Made by a program: the position numbers and the translations under genes. A DNA stretch of 64,000 nt from Pseudodesulfovibrio sp. 5S69. GTDB taxonomy: Bacteria > Desulfobacterota > Desulfovibrionia > Desulfovibrionales > Desulfovibrionaceae. Below the pieces are notes generated by a model. It was not told the origin of the DNA, did no database searches, and saw only the letters and a list, made by a program, of their open reading frames with translations. Positions 15,595-23,869 of the stretch are shown piece by piece (position 1 is the first letter of the stretch; each line of letters starts with the position of its first letter). Where the stretch lies: the NCBI RefSeq assembly GCF_037094465.1, contig NZ_CP146609.1, positions 4,087,501-4,151,500 of the forward strand, read 5' to 3'.

Positions 15595-17736
15595 CTAGGC
15601 CTTTTTCAACTTGGCGGTGTCCAGGGGGAGGTCGCGGAGGCGGACGCCGACGGCGTCAAAGATGGCGTTGGCCACGGCCGGAGCCACGGTGGGGACGCTG
15701 GGTTCCCCGATGCCGCCCGCCTTGGCGCCGCTGTCGACCATGTGGACCTCCACCTTTTCCGGCACCTGGGTCATGCTCAGGAGCGGGTAGCCGCTGTAGT
15801 TGGTCGAGGACACCCCGCCGTCGGCGAAGTGCATGGCCTCGTTGAGGGTCATGGACAGGCCGATGATCGCCCCGCCCTCCATCTGGGCCGTGAGCGCGTC
15901 GGGGTAGACCGAGACGCCGGAGTCGACCACGCAGACGAGCCGATGCACGGTGACCTGGCCGCTGGCGCGGTCAACCGAGACCTCGGCCATGTGCCCGGCC
16001 ACGGACTCGAAGCAGTCGGTCAGGGCCACGCCGCGCCCCCTGCCGGGCGGAACCGGGCCGCCCCAGCCGGACTTCTCCGCCAGGGCGGTGAGCAGCTTAT
16101 GGGGCCGGGAGCCCGGTTCGAGCAGGGCCAGGCGGAAGGCCACCGGGTCCTTGCCCGCCTTGCGGGCCAACTCGTCCATGAAGGATTCCACGGTGAAGAC
16201 GTTGTAGGAATAGGCCACGGAGCGCAGCCAGCCCACGCGCATGGGCAGGTCGACGAGCACGTACTCGATCAACCGGTTGGGCAGCTTGTAGGGCATGTCG
16301 TTGAGCCCCTGGATGGACGAGGAGTCCATGCCGTCCTTGACCGCGTCGGGCCGCACCCGCGAGAAGATCGACGGGGAGGCGATCTTGTGCCGCCAGGCAG
16401 TGATGTTGCCCTGCGCGTCCAGGCCGCCCCGGATGGTGCAGACGCTGGCCGGGCGGTAGACGTCGTCCGAGAAGTCGTCCTCCCGGGTCCACATGACCTT
16501 GACCGGACGGCCGACCGCCTTGGACAGGGCCACGGCCTCGGTGACCACGTCCGATTCGATGCGCCGTCCGAACCCGCCGCCGCAGTAGGTGGTCATGACC
16601 TCGATCTTGTCCACGGGCAGCCCGGTGACCTCGGCGGCGGCCTGAAGCGAGGCGGTCTGGCCCTGGGTCGGGGCCCAGACGCGGCAGCGGTCCGCCTCGA
16701 CAAAGGCCGTGCAGTTGGTCGGCTCCAACTGGGCATGGGACACGAAGGGCACCGAATACGAAGCCTCGACGGTCGTCGCGGCCCGACCCAGGGCCTTGTC
16801 CGCGTCGCCCTGGCTGAGGATGGCGCCGGGCCCGGCCATTTTCTTGTCGAAGAGGTCGGCAATGTACTTGTCGCTCAGGCCGGGCACGTCCCCCTTGGTC
16901 CACTTGGTGGCCAGGGCCTCGCGCCCCTTGAGCGCGGCGTGGGTGGTCTCGGCGAACACGGCGACCTTGCCGTCATAGGGCAGGATCTTGTGCACGCCCT
17001 TGACCGCCAGGGCCGCCTTTTCGTCGTAGGACTCGGGCTTGGCCCCGTAGCGCGGGGGGCGGTCCAACACGGCGATGAGCATGTCCGGGACGCGGGTGTC
17101 CAGGCCGAATCGGGTGCGGCCCTGGACCTTGTCGACCATGTCGAACCGCTGCCGGTAGGTGCCCATGATGGTGTAGTCGCCCGCGCTCTTGAACGGCGGA
17201 TCCTTGGGGACCTCCTGTCTGGAGGCCGCGTCGGTCAGCCGCCCGTAGCTCAGGCTGCGCCCGTCCGGACCGTAGACCTTGCCGAATTCGGTGGAGCACT
17301 TGGCCGGGTCGACGTTCCACTGCGCGGCGGCCGCGCGCAGGAGCATCAGCCGGGCCGCGCTGCCCACCGAGCGCAGGAGGTCCCAGCGGTGGCGGATGCT
17401 GGTGCTCCCGGCGGTCAGCTGGACGCCCCATTTGGGGTCCTTGAACACGTCGGCGGCCAGGGCCATTTTGACCCCCACGCGGTTCCAGTCCGCGTCCAGC
17501 TCGTCGGCGATGATCATGGCGATGCCGGTCTGGGTGCCCTGGCCCAGGTTGGTCTGGCCTACCCAGACGGTGATGGCGTCGTCCGGGGCGATCTCCAGGA
17601 AGGCGTGGGGCTTGAAGTTCGCGGCGGCCGAGGCCGGGGAAAGGCTCACCAGGGTCGCGCCGCCGGGCACGGCGGCCACGGCCAGGACCAGGCAGCCGTT
17701 CTTCAGAAATTGTCGTCGGGTCAGCGATGCGGTCAT
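15595..17736 (-). CDS. Molybdenum hydroxylase large subunit (IorB / aldehyde oxidase type), 713 aa
   Basis: A twin-arginine signal opens the protein (Thr-Arg-Arg-Gln-Phe-Leu-Lys, then a hydrophobic stretch to Ala-Ser-Ala-Ala-Ala). It should therefore be folded with cofactor and exported to the periplasm. The body matches the two-part molybdenum-binding subunit of isoquinoline 1-oxidoreductase-type xanthine oxidase relatives: Gly-Gln-x-Asn-Leu-Gly-Gln-Gly-Thr-Gln-Thr-Gly near residue 60, Cys-Gly-Gly-Gly-Phe-Gly-Arg-Arg in the middle, and the active-site loop Gly-Gly-Ile-Gly-Glu-Pro-Ser-Val-Pro near the end. It hydroxylates an aldehyde or N-heterocycle and passes electrons to the [2Fe-2S] subunit encoded just upstream, with which it overlaps by four bases. 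No cytochrome subunit is adjacent; the natural substrate is unknown. Confidence 0.88.
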   Translation of the reverse strand: MTASLTRRQFLKNGCLVLAVAAVPGGATLVSLSPASAAANFKPHAFLEIAPDDAITVWVGQTNLGQGTQTGIAMIIADELDADWNRVGVKMALAADVFKDPKWGVQLTAGSTSIRHRWDLLRSVGSAARLMLLRAAAAQWNVDPAKCSTEFGKVYGPDGRSLSYGRLTDAASRQEVPKDPPFKSAGDYTIMGTYRQRFDMVDKVQGRTRFGLDTRVPDMLIAVLDRPPRYGAKPESYDEKAALAVKGVHKILPYDGKVAVFAETTHAALKGREALATKWTKGDVPGLSDKYIADLFDKKMAGPGAILSQGDADKALGRAATTVEASYSVPFVSHAQLEPTNCTAFVEADRCRVWAPTQGQTASLQAAAEVTGLPVDKIEVMTTYCGGGFGRRIESDVVTEAVALSKAVGRPVKVMWTREDDFSDDVYRPASVCTIRGGLDAQGNITAWRHKIASPSIFSRVRPDAVKDGMDSSSIQGLNDMPYKLPNRLIEYVLVDLPMRVGWLRSVAYSYNVFTVESFMDELARKAGKDPVAFRLALLEPGSRPHKLLTALAEKSGWGGPVPPGRGRGVALTDCFESVAGHMAEVSVDRASGQVTVHRLVCVVDSGVSVYPDALTAQMEGGAIIGLSMTLNEAMHFADGGVSSTNYSGYPLLSMTQVPEKVEVHMVDSGAKAGGIGEPSVPTVAPAVANAIFDAVGVRLRDLPLDTAKLKKA

Positions 17737-18197
17737 GACTTGCTCCCCTTCTTCATGGTTTCAGCGGCCTGCTTCATGGCCGGGAGGACCCTCGGATGGG
17801 TGCCGCAACGGCAGGTGAAGTCGTCCATGGCCGAGGCCAGGCCCGCCTCGGACAGGTCCTTGGAGTGGGTCAGCACATCCACGGCCTGCAACATCATGCC
17901 GGGCTGGCAGTAGCCGCACTGGGGCACCTGGTTCTCGATCCAGGCCTGTTTCACGGGATGGTCGTCGGGCAGTCCCTCGATGGTCACCACCTTGCCTTTG
18001 CCCACGCTGGAGACCGGGGTTACGCAGGACCGCTCGGCCGCGCCGTCGATGAGCACGGTGCAGACGCCGCACATGCCCTCGCCGCAGCCGTACTTGACGC
18101 TGGTGACCCCGAGATCGTCGCGCAGGACCCACAGCAGCGGGGTATCCGGGTCGACGTCGACCTGCCGGTCCTTGCCGTTCACGTTGATGACAATCAT
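17733..18197 (-). CDS. Molybdenum hydroxylase [2Fe-2S] subunit (IorA type), 154 aa
   Basis: The N-terminal plant-type ferredoxin motif is Cys-Gly-Glu-Gly-Met-Cys-Gly-Val-Cys (about 38-46) with a further Cys near 58. The C-terminal four-helix [2Fe-2S] motif is Cys-Gly-Tyr-Cys-x-Pro-Gly-Met followed by Cys-Arg-Cys-Gly. These two clusters move electrons from the molybdenum centre of the partner. No signal peptide is present, so export would depend on piggy-backing on the Tat signal of the large subunit. The start at 18197 follows GGAGGG. The longer frame to 18572 covers the promoter region and is rejected. Its stop overlaps the next start as ATGA. Confidence 0.88.
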   Translation of the reverse strand: MIVINVNGKDRQVDVDPDTPLLWVLRDDLGVTSVKYGCGEGMCGVCTVLIDGAAERSCVTPVSSVGKGKVVTIEGLPDDHPVKQAWIENQVPQCGYCQPGMMLQAVDVLTHSKDLSEAGLASAMDDFTCRCGTHPRVLPAMKQAAETMKKGSKS

Positions 18198-18444
18198 GTT
18201 CCCTCCAAAGGTTTGGCTGATTGAAGAAGAGCGCCGGGACGCCCTGGACTTCCGATTACCGCCTTCATAGCATATTGTGTCCGTTCCGGCAGCATGTATC
18301 CGGCAAATAATCATCCTCACCCCTGGCACGGCGAAATCCGATGAGAACCGTGAGTATTCTCCGATATCATTGCTTTTCCCCCGGCCTCGGGCTAGTAAGG
18401 TCGGGCAATCCCGGCCCGGCCGGTCATTTTTTACCCGCGAGATT

Positions 18445-19716
18445 ATGCGAACGGTCCTAGCCCTCATCCTTGCCCTCCTGCTCCTGCCCGCCGCCGTCCT
18501 GGCGGCCGAGGAGGAACAGCCGTACCCCTTCACGGACCCGTACCGGGCCACGGTGCTGGGCACGCCCGCCAAGCTGCGCTACCAGTTCAAGGCCCCGGTC
18601 CGGCCGGACGTCCGGGCCATCCGCATCGAGGGGCGGCGGGTGCCCGAGGTCTTCTCCTACAGCCGGGACATGTTCTTCACCACCGCGTTGCAGGACCACC
18701 CGGCCCCGCTCATGTTCGTCATCGCGGGCACGGGCGCGGAGCACAATTCGGGCAAGATGGCCTTCCTGACCCAGGTGTTCCACGAGGCCGGGTATCACGT
18801 GGTCGCCCTGTCCTCGCCCACGCACATGAACTTCGTCATCAGCGCCTCGGAACACGGGGTGCCGGGCTACGCGCCCTATGACGTGGCCGACCTGGACCGG
18901 GTCATGGGCTGGGTCCGCGAGGAGCTGGCCAAGGAGTGCACGATCACCGGGTACAGCGTGGCCGGGTACAGCCTGGGCGGCCTGCACGCGGCCTTCCTGG
19001 CCGAGATGGACGCCGCAACCCACGAGTTCGGCTTCGAGCACGTGCTGATGATCAACCCGCCCGTGTCCCTGTACCGCTCGGTGACCCGGCTGGACTCCTG
19101 GCTGACCGAGGAGAACCTGGGGCGGACCACGGTGCACCACGAGATCGAGGGGTTCATCGACCGCTTTTCCGACTATTACCTGCACGCCGACGTGACCGAC
19201 CTGGACGACGATTTCATGTACGACATGATCACGGACATCGGGCTCAAGGAGCGGGACTTCAAGACCCTGATCGGGGCCGCCTTCCGGGTCTCGTCCGCGT
19301 CCATGATCTTTTCCTCGGACGTCTGCCTGCGGGCCGAGTACCTGGTTCCGCCGGAGAACTATCCGCTCAAGACGTCCAGTACGCTGCTGCCCTATGCGCG
19401 GCAGGCCTTCGACATCCCCTTCGAGAGCTACCTGGACGAATACCTGCTGCCCTTTCTGCGCTACAACGACCCGACCATGACCCGGGCCGAGGCGATCCGG
19501 CGCTCCAGCCTGGAATCCATCCGGGACTGGCTGGCGAAGACGGACAAGGTCGTGGTGGTGGGAACCCGAGACGACGTCATCCTGGACGAACAGGACGTGC
19601 GCTTCCTGGAAACGGTCTTCGGCGACAGGGCGCACCTCTTCAAGCACGGCGGCCACTGCGGCAACATGATGACCCCGGCGTTCGTCCGGGTGATGCAGGA
19701 ACTGGTGCAGCCGTGA
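18445..19716 (+). CDS. Exported alpha/beta-hydrolase-like protein, 423 aa
   Basis: The signal peptide covers residues 1-21 (hydrophobic Leu/Ala core, Val-Leu-Ala-Ala). The nucleophile elbow is Gly-Tyr-Ser-Leu-Gly-Gly at about residue 175. An oxyanion-type segment Val-Ile-Ala-Gly-Thr-Gly-Ala lies upstream. A late Asp (Gly-Thr-Arg-Asp-Asp-Val) and the His-Gly-Gly-His motif near the end could complete a Ser-Asp-His triad. The upstream leader is weak in ribosome-binding signal. Its last codon overlaps the GTG start of mlaA, so the two proteins are made together. A periplasmic lipase or phospholipase acting with MlaA in outer-membrane lipid asymmetry is a reasonable inference, not a known family role. 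Confidence 0.8.
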   Translation: MRTVLALILALLLLPAAVLAAEEEQPYPFTDPYRATVLGTPAKLRYQFKAPVRPDVRAIRIEGRRVPEVFSYSRDMFFTTALQDHPAPLMFVIAGTGAEHNSGKMAFLTQVFHEAGYHVVALSSPTHMNFVISASEHGVPGYAPYDVADLDRVMGWVREELAKECTITGYSVAGYSLGGLHAAFLAEMDAATHEFGFEHVLMINPPVSLYRSVTRLDSWLTEENLGRTTVHHEIEGFIDRFSDYYLHADVTDLDDDFMYDMITDIGLKERDFKTLIGAAFRVSSASMIFSSDVCLRAEYLVPPENYPLKTSSTLLPYARQAFDIPFESYLDEYLLPFLRYNDPTMTRAEAIRRSSLESIRDWLAKTDKVVVVGTRDDVILDEQDVRFLETVFGDRAHLFKHGGHCGNMMTPAFVRVMQELVQP

Positions 19717-20513
19717 GCGCGCGTACGGGGTTCAAACTTCTCCCGGCCTTGCTGGTCCTGATGCTCCTGGGCAGCTGCGGGCCCAAGGTGGTGGACGTGA
19801 CCGACCCGCAGGCCGGGCTCGCGCCCTCCGGGTTCCGGACCACGGTGCACCACTGGCCCAAGGAGAACTCGCAGGCCCTGCGCTTCCTGGACATCTACGA
19901 CCCGTGGGAGCCCATGAACCGCAACCTGTACGAGGTCAACGCCACCCTGGACAAGTACGTCATGCTCCCGGCGGCCAACGTGTACAAGCTCGTCCTGCCC
20001 GCGCCCGTCCGCTCCGGGATCAAGAACTTCTTCGCCAACCTCAACGAGCTGCCCACCGCGTTCAACAGCCTATTGCAAGGGCGCTTCCGGAAAGTGGGCA
20101 TCTCGTTCTCGCGCTTTCTGATCAACTCCAGCTTCGGCCTGCTCGGCGTGCGCGACCTGGCCTCGCGCAACAAGAAGCTGCCCCGCCAGAACGAGGACGT
20201 GGGCCAGACCCTGGGCTACTGGGGCATCGGCCCGGGCCCGTACTTCATTATGCCGCTCATGGGCCCGTCCAACGTGCGCGACACCGTGGGCTTCGGCGGC
20301 GACATCCTGGTTCTGTACGTGGAGGTGGAGATGCTCTACCAGGCCGCGGGCATCGAGGACGGCACCCCCCTGGACATGACCGACCTGGTCCTGCGCGGCC
20401 TGAACATCCGCGCCAACACCGCTTTCAGCTACCACTCCACCGGCTCGCCCTTCGAGTACGAGATGGTCCGGTTCATCTACACCAAGAAGCGCGAGCTGGA
20501 CATCCAGCGGTAG
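19713..20513 (+). CDS. mlaA: MlaA (VacJ) family outer-membrane lipoprotein, 266 aa
   Basis: It starts at GTG 19713, overlapping the previous stop as GTGA. The signal peptide ends in a lipobox, Leu-Leu-Gly-Ser-Cys at about residues 17-21. The VacJ core is clear: Asp-Pro-Trp-Glu-Pro-Met-Asn-Arg at about 65-72, Gly-Ile-Lys-Asn-Phe-Phe-Ala-Asn-Leu-Asn-Glu-Leu-Pro, Asn-Glu-Asp-Val-Gly-Gln-Thr-Leu-Gly-Tyr-Trp-Gly-Ile, and Gly-Pro-Ser-Asn-Val-Arg-Asp. MlaA forms a channel in the inner leaflet of the outer membrane that removes mislocalised phospholipids. The rest of the Mla transporter is not in this window. A terminator follows. Confidence 0.92.
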   Translation: MSARTGFKLLPALLVLMLLGSCGPKVVDVTDPQAGLAPSGFRTTVHHWPKENSQALRFLDIYDPWEPMNRNLYEVNATLDKYVMLPAANVYKLVLPAPVRSGIKNFFANLNELPTAFNSLLQGRFRKVGISFSRFLINSSFGLLGVRDLASRNKKLPRQNEDVGQTLGYWGIGPGPYFIMPLMGPSNVRDTVGFGGDILVLYVEVEMLYQAAGIEDGTPLDMTDLVLRGLNIRANTAFSYHSTGSPFEYEMVRFIYTKKRELDIQR

Positions 20514-20531
20514 CGCCCTTCGCATCCGACG

Positions 20532-20568
20532 CGAAAGGGCCCGCTCCTTCCGGAGCGGGCCCTTTCTT
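20532..20568. terminator. Bidirectional terminator between mlaA and cstA
   Basis: AAAGGGCCCGCTCC pairs with GGAGCGGGCCCTTT around a TTCC loop. It is followed by a U-rich run in the plus direction and serves both converging genes. Confidence 0.85.
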
Positions 20569-20600
20569 ATTGCAATGCCTGTCGAGCCCGTTGCGGCCGG

Positions 20601-22022
20601 CTAGGCGGAGGTCTCCACGACGGTCTTTCCGGAGAAGACGTACTTGAAGAGGAAGATGGCGAACACGACCGCCGCACCGATGAGGCCGATGATCACGGAG
20701 GTGTCGTAATCCAGGCCGAACCCGATCTTGGCGTTGGCGATGAAGGTCACGCACACCGCGGTCATGAAGGTGGCCGGCAGGGTGGCGATCCAGTGCAGCT
20801 TGCCGCGCTGGGCCAGGTAGGCAGCGGACGCCCACAGGACCAGGGCGCTCAGGCACTGGTTGGAGAAGCCGAAGTACCGCCAGATGGTCGAGAAGTTCTG
20901 GGTGGAGATGACGTAGCCGATGACGAACAGCGGCACGGAGATCAAGAGGCGCTTGGAGACGGCCTCCTGCTTCATCTTGAAGGTCTCGGCCACGATCAGG
21001 CGGGTGGACCGGAAGGCGGTGTCGCCGCTGGTGATGGGCAGGACGATGACGGCCAGGATGGCCAGCCCGCCGCCGATGGTGCCGAGCAGGGAGTGGGAGA
21101 TCTCGGCCACGACCGCGGACGGGGAACCGGCGGCGATGACCGCGGACAGGGCCTGCGGGTTGTCGTAGAAGGACACGCCCAGCGCACACCAGATCAGACC
21201 GATGATGCCCTCGATGATCATGGAGCCGTAGAACACGGCGCGGCCCTGGCGCTCATTCTCGACGCAGCGGGCCATGAGCGGGGACTGGGTGGAGTGGAAG
21301 CCGGAGATCGCGCTGCACGAGATGGTGATGAAGAGCAGCGGCCAGATGGGCTTGTCGGCCGGGTGCATGTTGCTGAAGTTGAGGTTGGGCAGGACCTGGT
21401 GGCCGGAGAACATCAGGGCCACGAACAGGGCGGTGGTCATGGCCAGGAGCAGGAAGCCGAGCAACGGGTAGATGCGGCCGATGATCTTGTCGATGGGCAG
21501 GATGGTGGCCAGGAAGTAGTAGCCGAAGATGCAGGCGACCAACAAGCCGGTGTTGATGCCGGTCAGGCCGTTCAGGAGCTTGGCCGGGGAGAGCACGAAG
21601 ACCACGCCGACGAGCATGAGCAGGATGAACGAGAACAGACGCATGACCTGGCGCGCGGGCATGCCGAGGTACTCGCCGACGACCTCGGGGATGGACGCGC
21701 CGTTGTTGCGCACGGAGAGCATGCCGGAAAAGTAGTCGTGCACCGCGCCGCCGAAGATGCAGCCGATGACGATCCAGATCATGGCCACGGGGCCGTAGAG
21801 TGCGCCCAGGATGGGGCCGAAGATGGGGCCGATGCCCGCGATGTCGAGCACCTGGATGAAGATGAGCTTCCACTTGGGCATGACCATGTAGTCGATGCCG
21901 TCGGCCATGGCGATGGCCGGGGTGACGCGGTTCTCATCCGAACCGAATACGCGGTCCACGAACGTGCCGTAGATGAAATATCCAGCGATGAGAAGGGCTA
22001 TGCAGCCGAAGAAAAATAGCAT
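20601..22022 (-). CDS. cstA: CstA-family carbon-starvation / pyruvate-type transporter, 473 aa
   Basis: A very hydrophobic protein with about a dozen membrane spans. It has the CstA marks Ile-Gly-Pro-Ile-Phe-Gly-Pro near residue 65, His-Asp-Tyr-Phe-Ser-Gly-Met near 96, and Phe-His-Ser-Thr-Gln-Ser-Pro near 243. It is shorter than the roughly 700-aa enterobacterial CstA and belongs to the short form. Enterobacterial relatives (CstA, BtsT) import peptides or pyruvate. The start has GGAGG upstream. Directly upstream on the same strand lie a LytS-type kinase and a LytTR regulator, the same partnership as BtsSR-BtsT, so pyruvate or a related acid is the leading substrate guess. Confidence 0.9.
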   Translation of the reverse strand: MLFFFGCIALLIAGYFIYGTFVDRVFGSDENRVTPAIAMADGIDYMVMPKWKLIFIQVLDIAGIGPIFGPILGALYGPVAMIWIVIGCIFGGAVHDYFSGMLSVRNNGASIPEVVGEYLGMPARQVMRLFSFILLMLVGVVFVLSPAKLLNGLTGINTGLLVACIFGYYFLATILPIDKIIGRIYPLLGFLLLAMTTALFVALMFSGHQVLPNLNFSNMHPADKPIWPLLFITISCSAISGFHSTQSPLMARCVENERQGRAVFYGSMIIEGIIGLIWCALGVSFYDNPQALSAVIAAGSPSAVVAEISHSLLGTIGGGLAILAVIVLPITSGDTAFRSTRLIVAETFKMKQEAVSKRLLISVPLFVIGYVISTQNFSTIWRYFGFSNQCLSALVLWASAAYLAQRGKLHWIATLPATFMTAVCVTFIANAKIGFGLDYDTSVIIGLIGAAVVFAIFLFKYVFSGKTVVETSA

Positions 22023-22103
22023 GTTTCACAACCTCCGATGAAAATGTTACGCCGCCGAGCGGCGATTTTTCTATAGGAGGTTTCGCAAAGGCGATGCGAC
22101 GGT

Positions 22104-22138
22104 TTCCGTCTGAACCGACCTTTTCCCTGTCTGAAAAA
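22104..22138 (-). promoter_or_regulatory. Candidate LytTR-type operator upstream of cstA
   Basis: GTCTGAA occurs at 22108-22114 and again at 22129-22135, on the same face of the helix with exactly 21 bp between starts; flanking bases are also partly shared. Paired short direct repeats 21 bp apart are typical for LytTR-domain regulators. The site lies about 90-110 bp before the cstA start. Confidence 0.6.
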
Positions 22139-22159
22139 CCGTATCGCTTGATTGAGCGG

Positions 22160-23860
22160 TCAGGCACGATTCGGCACATGGAGCACGATGGTCGTGCCCC
22201 GGCCGGGGGTGCTGTCCACCATGGGGGCGAACTGGCGGCCGTAGATATGCTCCATGCGGCTTAAACAGTTGCGCATGCCGATGCCGCCGGTCACGGAGTC
22301 GGCGCACTCGGTGTTCAGGACGCGGTCCAGGGTCTCCCGGTCCATGCCCACGCCGTCGTCGGCCACGCTGACTTCGAGACAGCCGTTCTCGTAGCGGGCG
22401 GTGAGCCGGACCGTGCCGCCCTGCTCGCGGCCGAGCACGCCGTGGCGGATGGCGTTCTCCACCAGGGGCTGGATGGTCAGCGGCGGGATGGGCCAGTCCT
22501 CGCACCCGGCCTCCACGTCCGAGACCACCTGGATGCGGTCGCCGAAGCGGGCCTGTTCGATGGCCAGGTAGGAGCGCACCTGCTCCAGTTCCTCGCTCAG
22601 GGGGATGAACCCCCGGCTGAGGTCCAGGTTGCGGCGCATGTACAGGGACAGGTCCATGAGCAGCTCGCGGGCGCGCTCGGAGTTGGTCCGGCAGAACGAA
22701 GTGATGGTGTTCAGGGAGTTGAACAGGAAATGCGGGTTGATCTGGGCGTGCAGGCGGCGGATCTCGGCGTGGGCCAGCATCTGCTCCTTGATCTGGATGT
22801 CTTCCAGCTCCACCTGGGTGGAGAAGAGGTTGGCCAGCCCGTTGGCCACCTCGAACAGGGTGGCGTTGAGGGGCCGCTCGCGGCTGCCGTAAAACTTGAG
22901 CGTGCCCACGATCTCGTCGTTCTTCTTGAGCGGCACGATGATGGCCGAGGTCATGGGGCAGTCGGCGTGGTTGCAGCCGATGTCGTCGGCGCTGTGCAGG
23001 AAGGTGGACTGGCCCGTGCGGACCACTTCGCGCGTGGCGTTGGTGCGGATCTCGCACCCGGCCAGGTGGTGGTCGTCGCCCGCCCCGATGTGCGCGAGCA
23101 CGTCGCGGGTGTCGGTGATGGCCACGGCGGCCACGCCCACCCGGTTGTAGATGATCTCGGCCGTGGCCGCGGCGGTCTCCAGCGACAGCCCCAGGCGCAG
23201 GTAGCTGACCGCCATGTTGGCGATGTCCAGGATGATCTGGGCGTGCAGGGACTCGCGCCGCTCGCGGTCGCGGGAAAACAGGTTGATGACCTCCACGAAC
23301 AGGGCCGCGCCGAAGGCGTTGACCAGGATCATGGGCGGGGCGATGAGCTTGACCAGCTCCCACGCCTCGGGCAGCGGCCGGGACATGAGCAGGAGCAGGC
23401 CCATGTGCATGACCTCGCCCACCAGGGCCAGGGCCGAGGCCATCCGCCAGTTCATGGCCCTGTCCCCGTATTTCCAGGCGATCATGCCCGCCGCGAAGCC
23501 CTCGATGGCCGTGGAGATGCCGCAGGGATAGGCGCTGAACCCGTGCAGGTCGAAGAGAATGCGGTGCACCCCGGCGATGAGCCCGGCGCCGATGCCGACC
23601 ACCGGCCCGCCGAACAGGCCGCCGGAGATGACCACCATGGCGCGCAGGTTGGCCACGGAATCGAAGACCGCGTTGCCGGTGTAGGTGCCGAGGATGCCGA
23701 GCAGGCCGAACAGGATGGTCACCAGGACCGTGCGCAGCTTCGAGCTCTCGCTGGTGAAGTGCATGCGCCGCACGGGCATGATGGTCATGAACAGGAAGAC
23801 CACGCCCACCATGAGGCCGAACCGCTCGGCCAGGGTCAGGATGATTTCAAAGGTGTTCAC
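22160..23860 (-). CDS. LytS-type sensor histidine kinase (5TM-LYT, GAF), 566 aa
   Basis: Residues about 1-200 are a 5TM-LYT membrane sensor (Asn-Leu-Arg-Ala-Met-Val-Val-Ile-Ser-Gly-Gly-Leu-Phe-Gly-Gly-Pro; Gly-Ile-Gly-Ala-Gly-Leu-Ile-Ala-Gly). A GAF-like domain follows (about 210-350). The kinase core has Gln-Ile-Asn-Pro-His-Phe-Leu-Phe-Asn, with the phospho-accepting His near 377, then Val-Glu-Asn-Ala-Ile-Arg-His-Gly and Asp-Asp-Gly-Val-Gly-Met for ATP. This is the LytS/BtsS family. The partner regulator is encoded immediately upstream and the presumed target cstA immediately downstream. Cys-rich stretches in the GAF region (His-x-Ala-Asp-Cys) hint at a redox or metal input, which is inference. 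Confidence 0.92.
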   Translation of the reverse strand: MNTFEIILTLAERFGLMVGVVFLFMTIMPVRRMHFTSESSKLRTVLVTILFGLLGILGTYTGNAVFDSVANLRAMVVISGGLFGGPVVGIGAGLIAGVHRILFDLHGFSAYPCGISTAIEGFAAGMIAWKYGDRAMNWRMASALALVGEVMHMGLLLLMSRPLPEAWELVKLIAPPMILVNAFGAALFVEVINLFSRDRERRESLHAQIILDIANMAVSYLRLGLSLETAAATAEIIYNRVGVAAVAITDTRDVLAHIGAGDDHHLAGCEIRTNATREVVRTGQSTFLHSADDIGCNHADCPMTSAIIVPLKKNDEIVGTLKFYGSRERPLNATLFEVANGLANLFSTQVELEDIQIKEQMLAHAEIRRLHAQINPHFLFNSLNTITSFCRTNSERARELLMDLSLYMRRNLDLSRGFIPLSEELEQVRSYLAIEQARFGDRIQVVSDVEAGCEDWPIPPLTIQPLVENAIRHGVLGREQGGTVRLTARYENGCLEVSVADDGVGMDRETLDRVLNTECADSVTGGIGMRNCLSRMEHIYGRQFAPMVDSTPGRGTTIVLHVPNRA

Positions 23861-23869
23861 CGCGTTCTC

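Noticed and set aside
22052..22072. Terminator between the LytS gene and cstA (CGCCGC-CGA-GCGGCG-ATTTTT)
   Set aside because: The T run follows the hairpin only on the plus strand, where no gene ends; on the minus strand it lies just before the cstA ribosome binding site.
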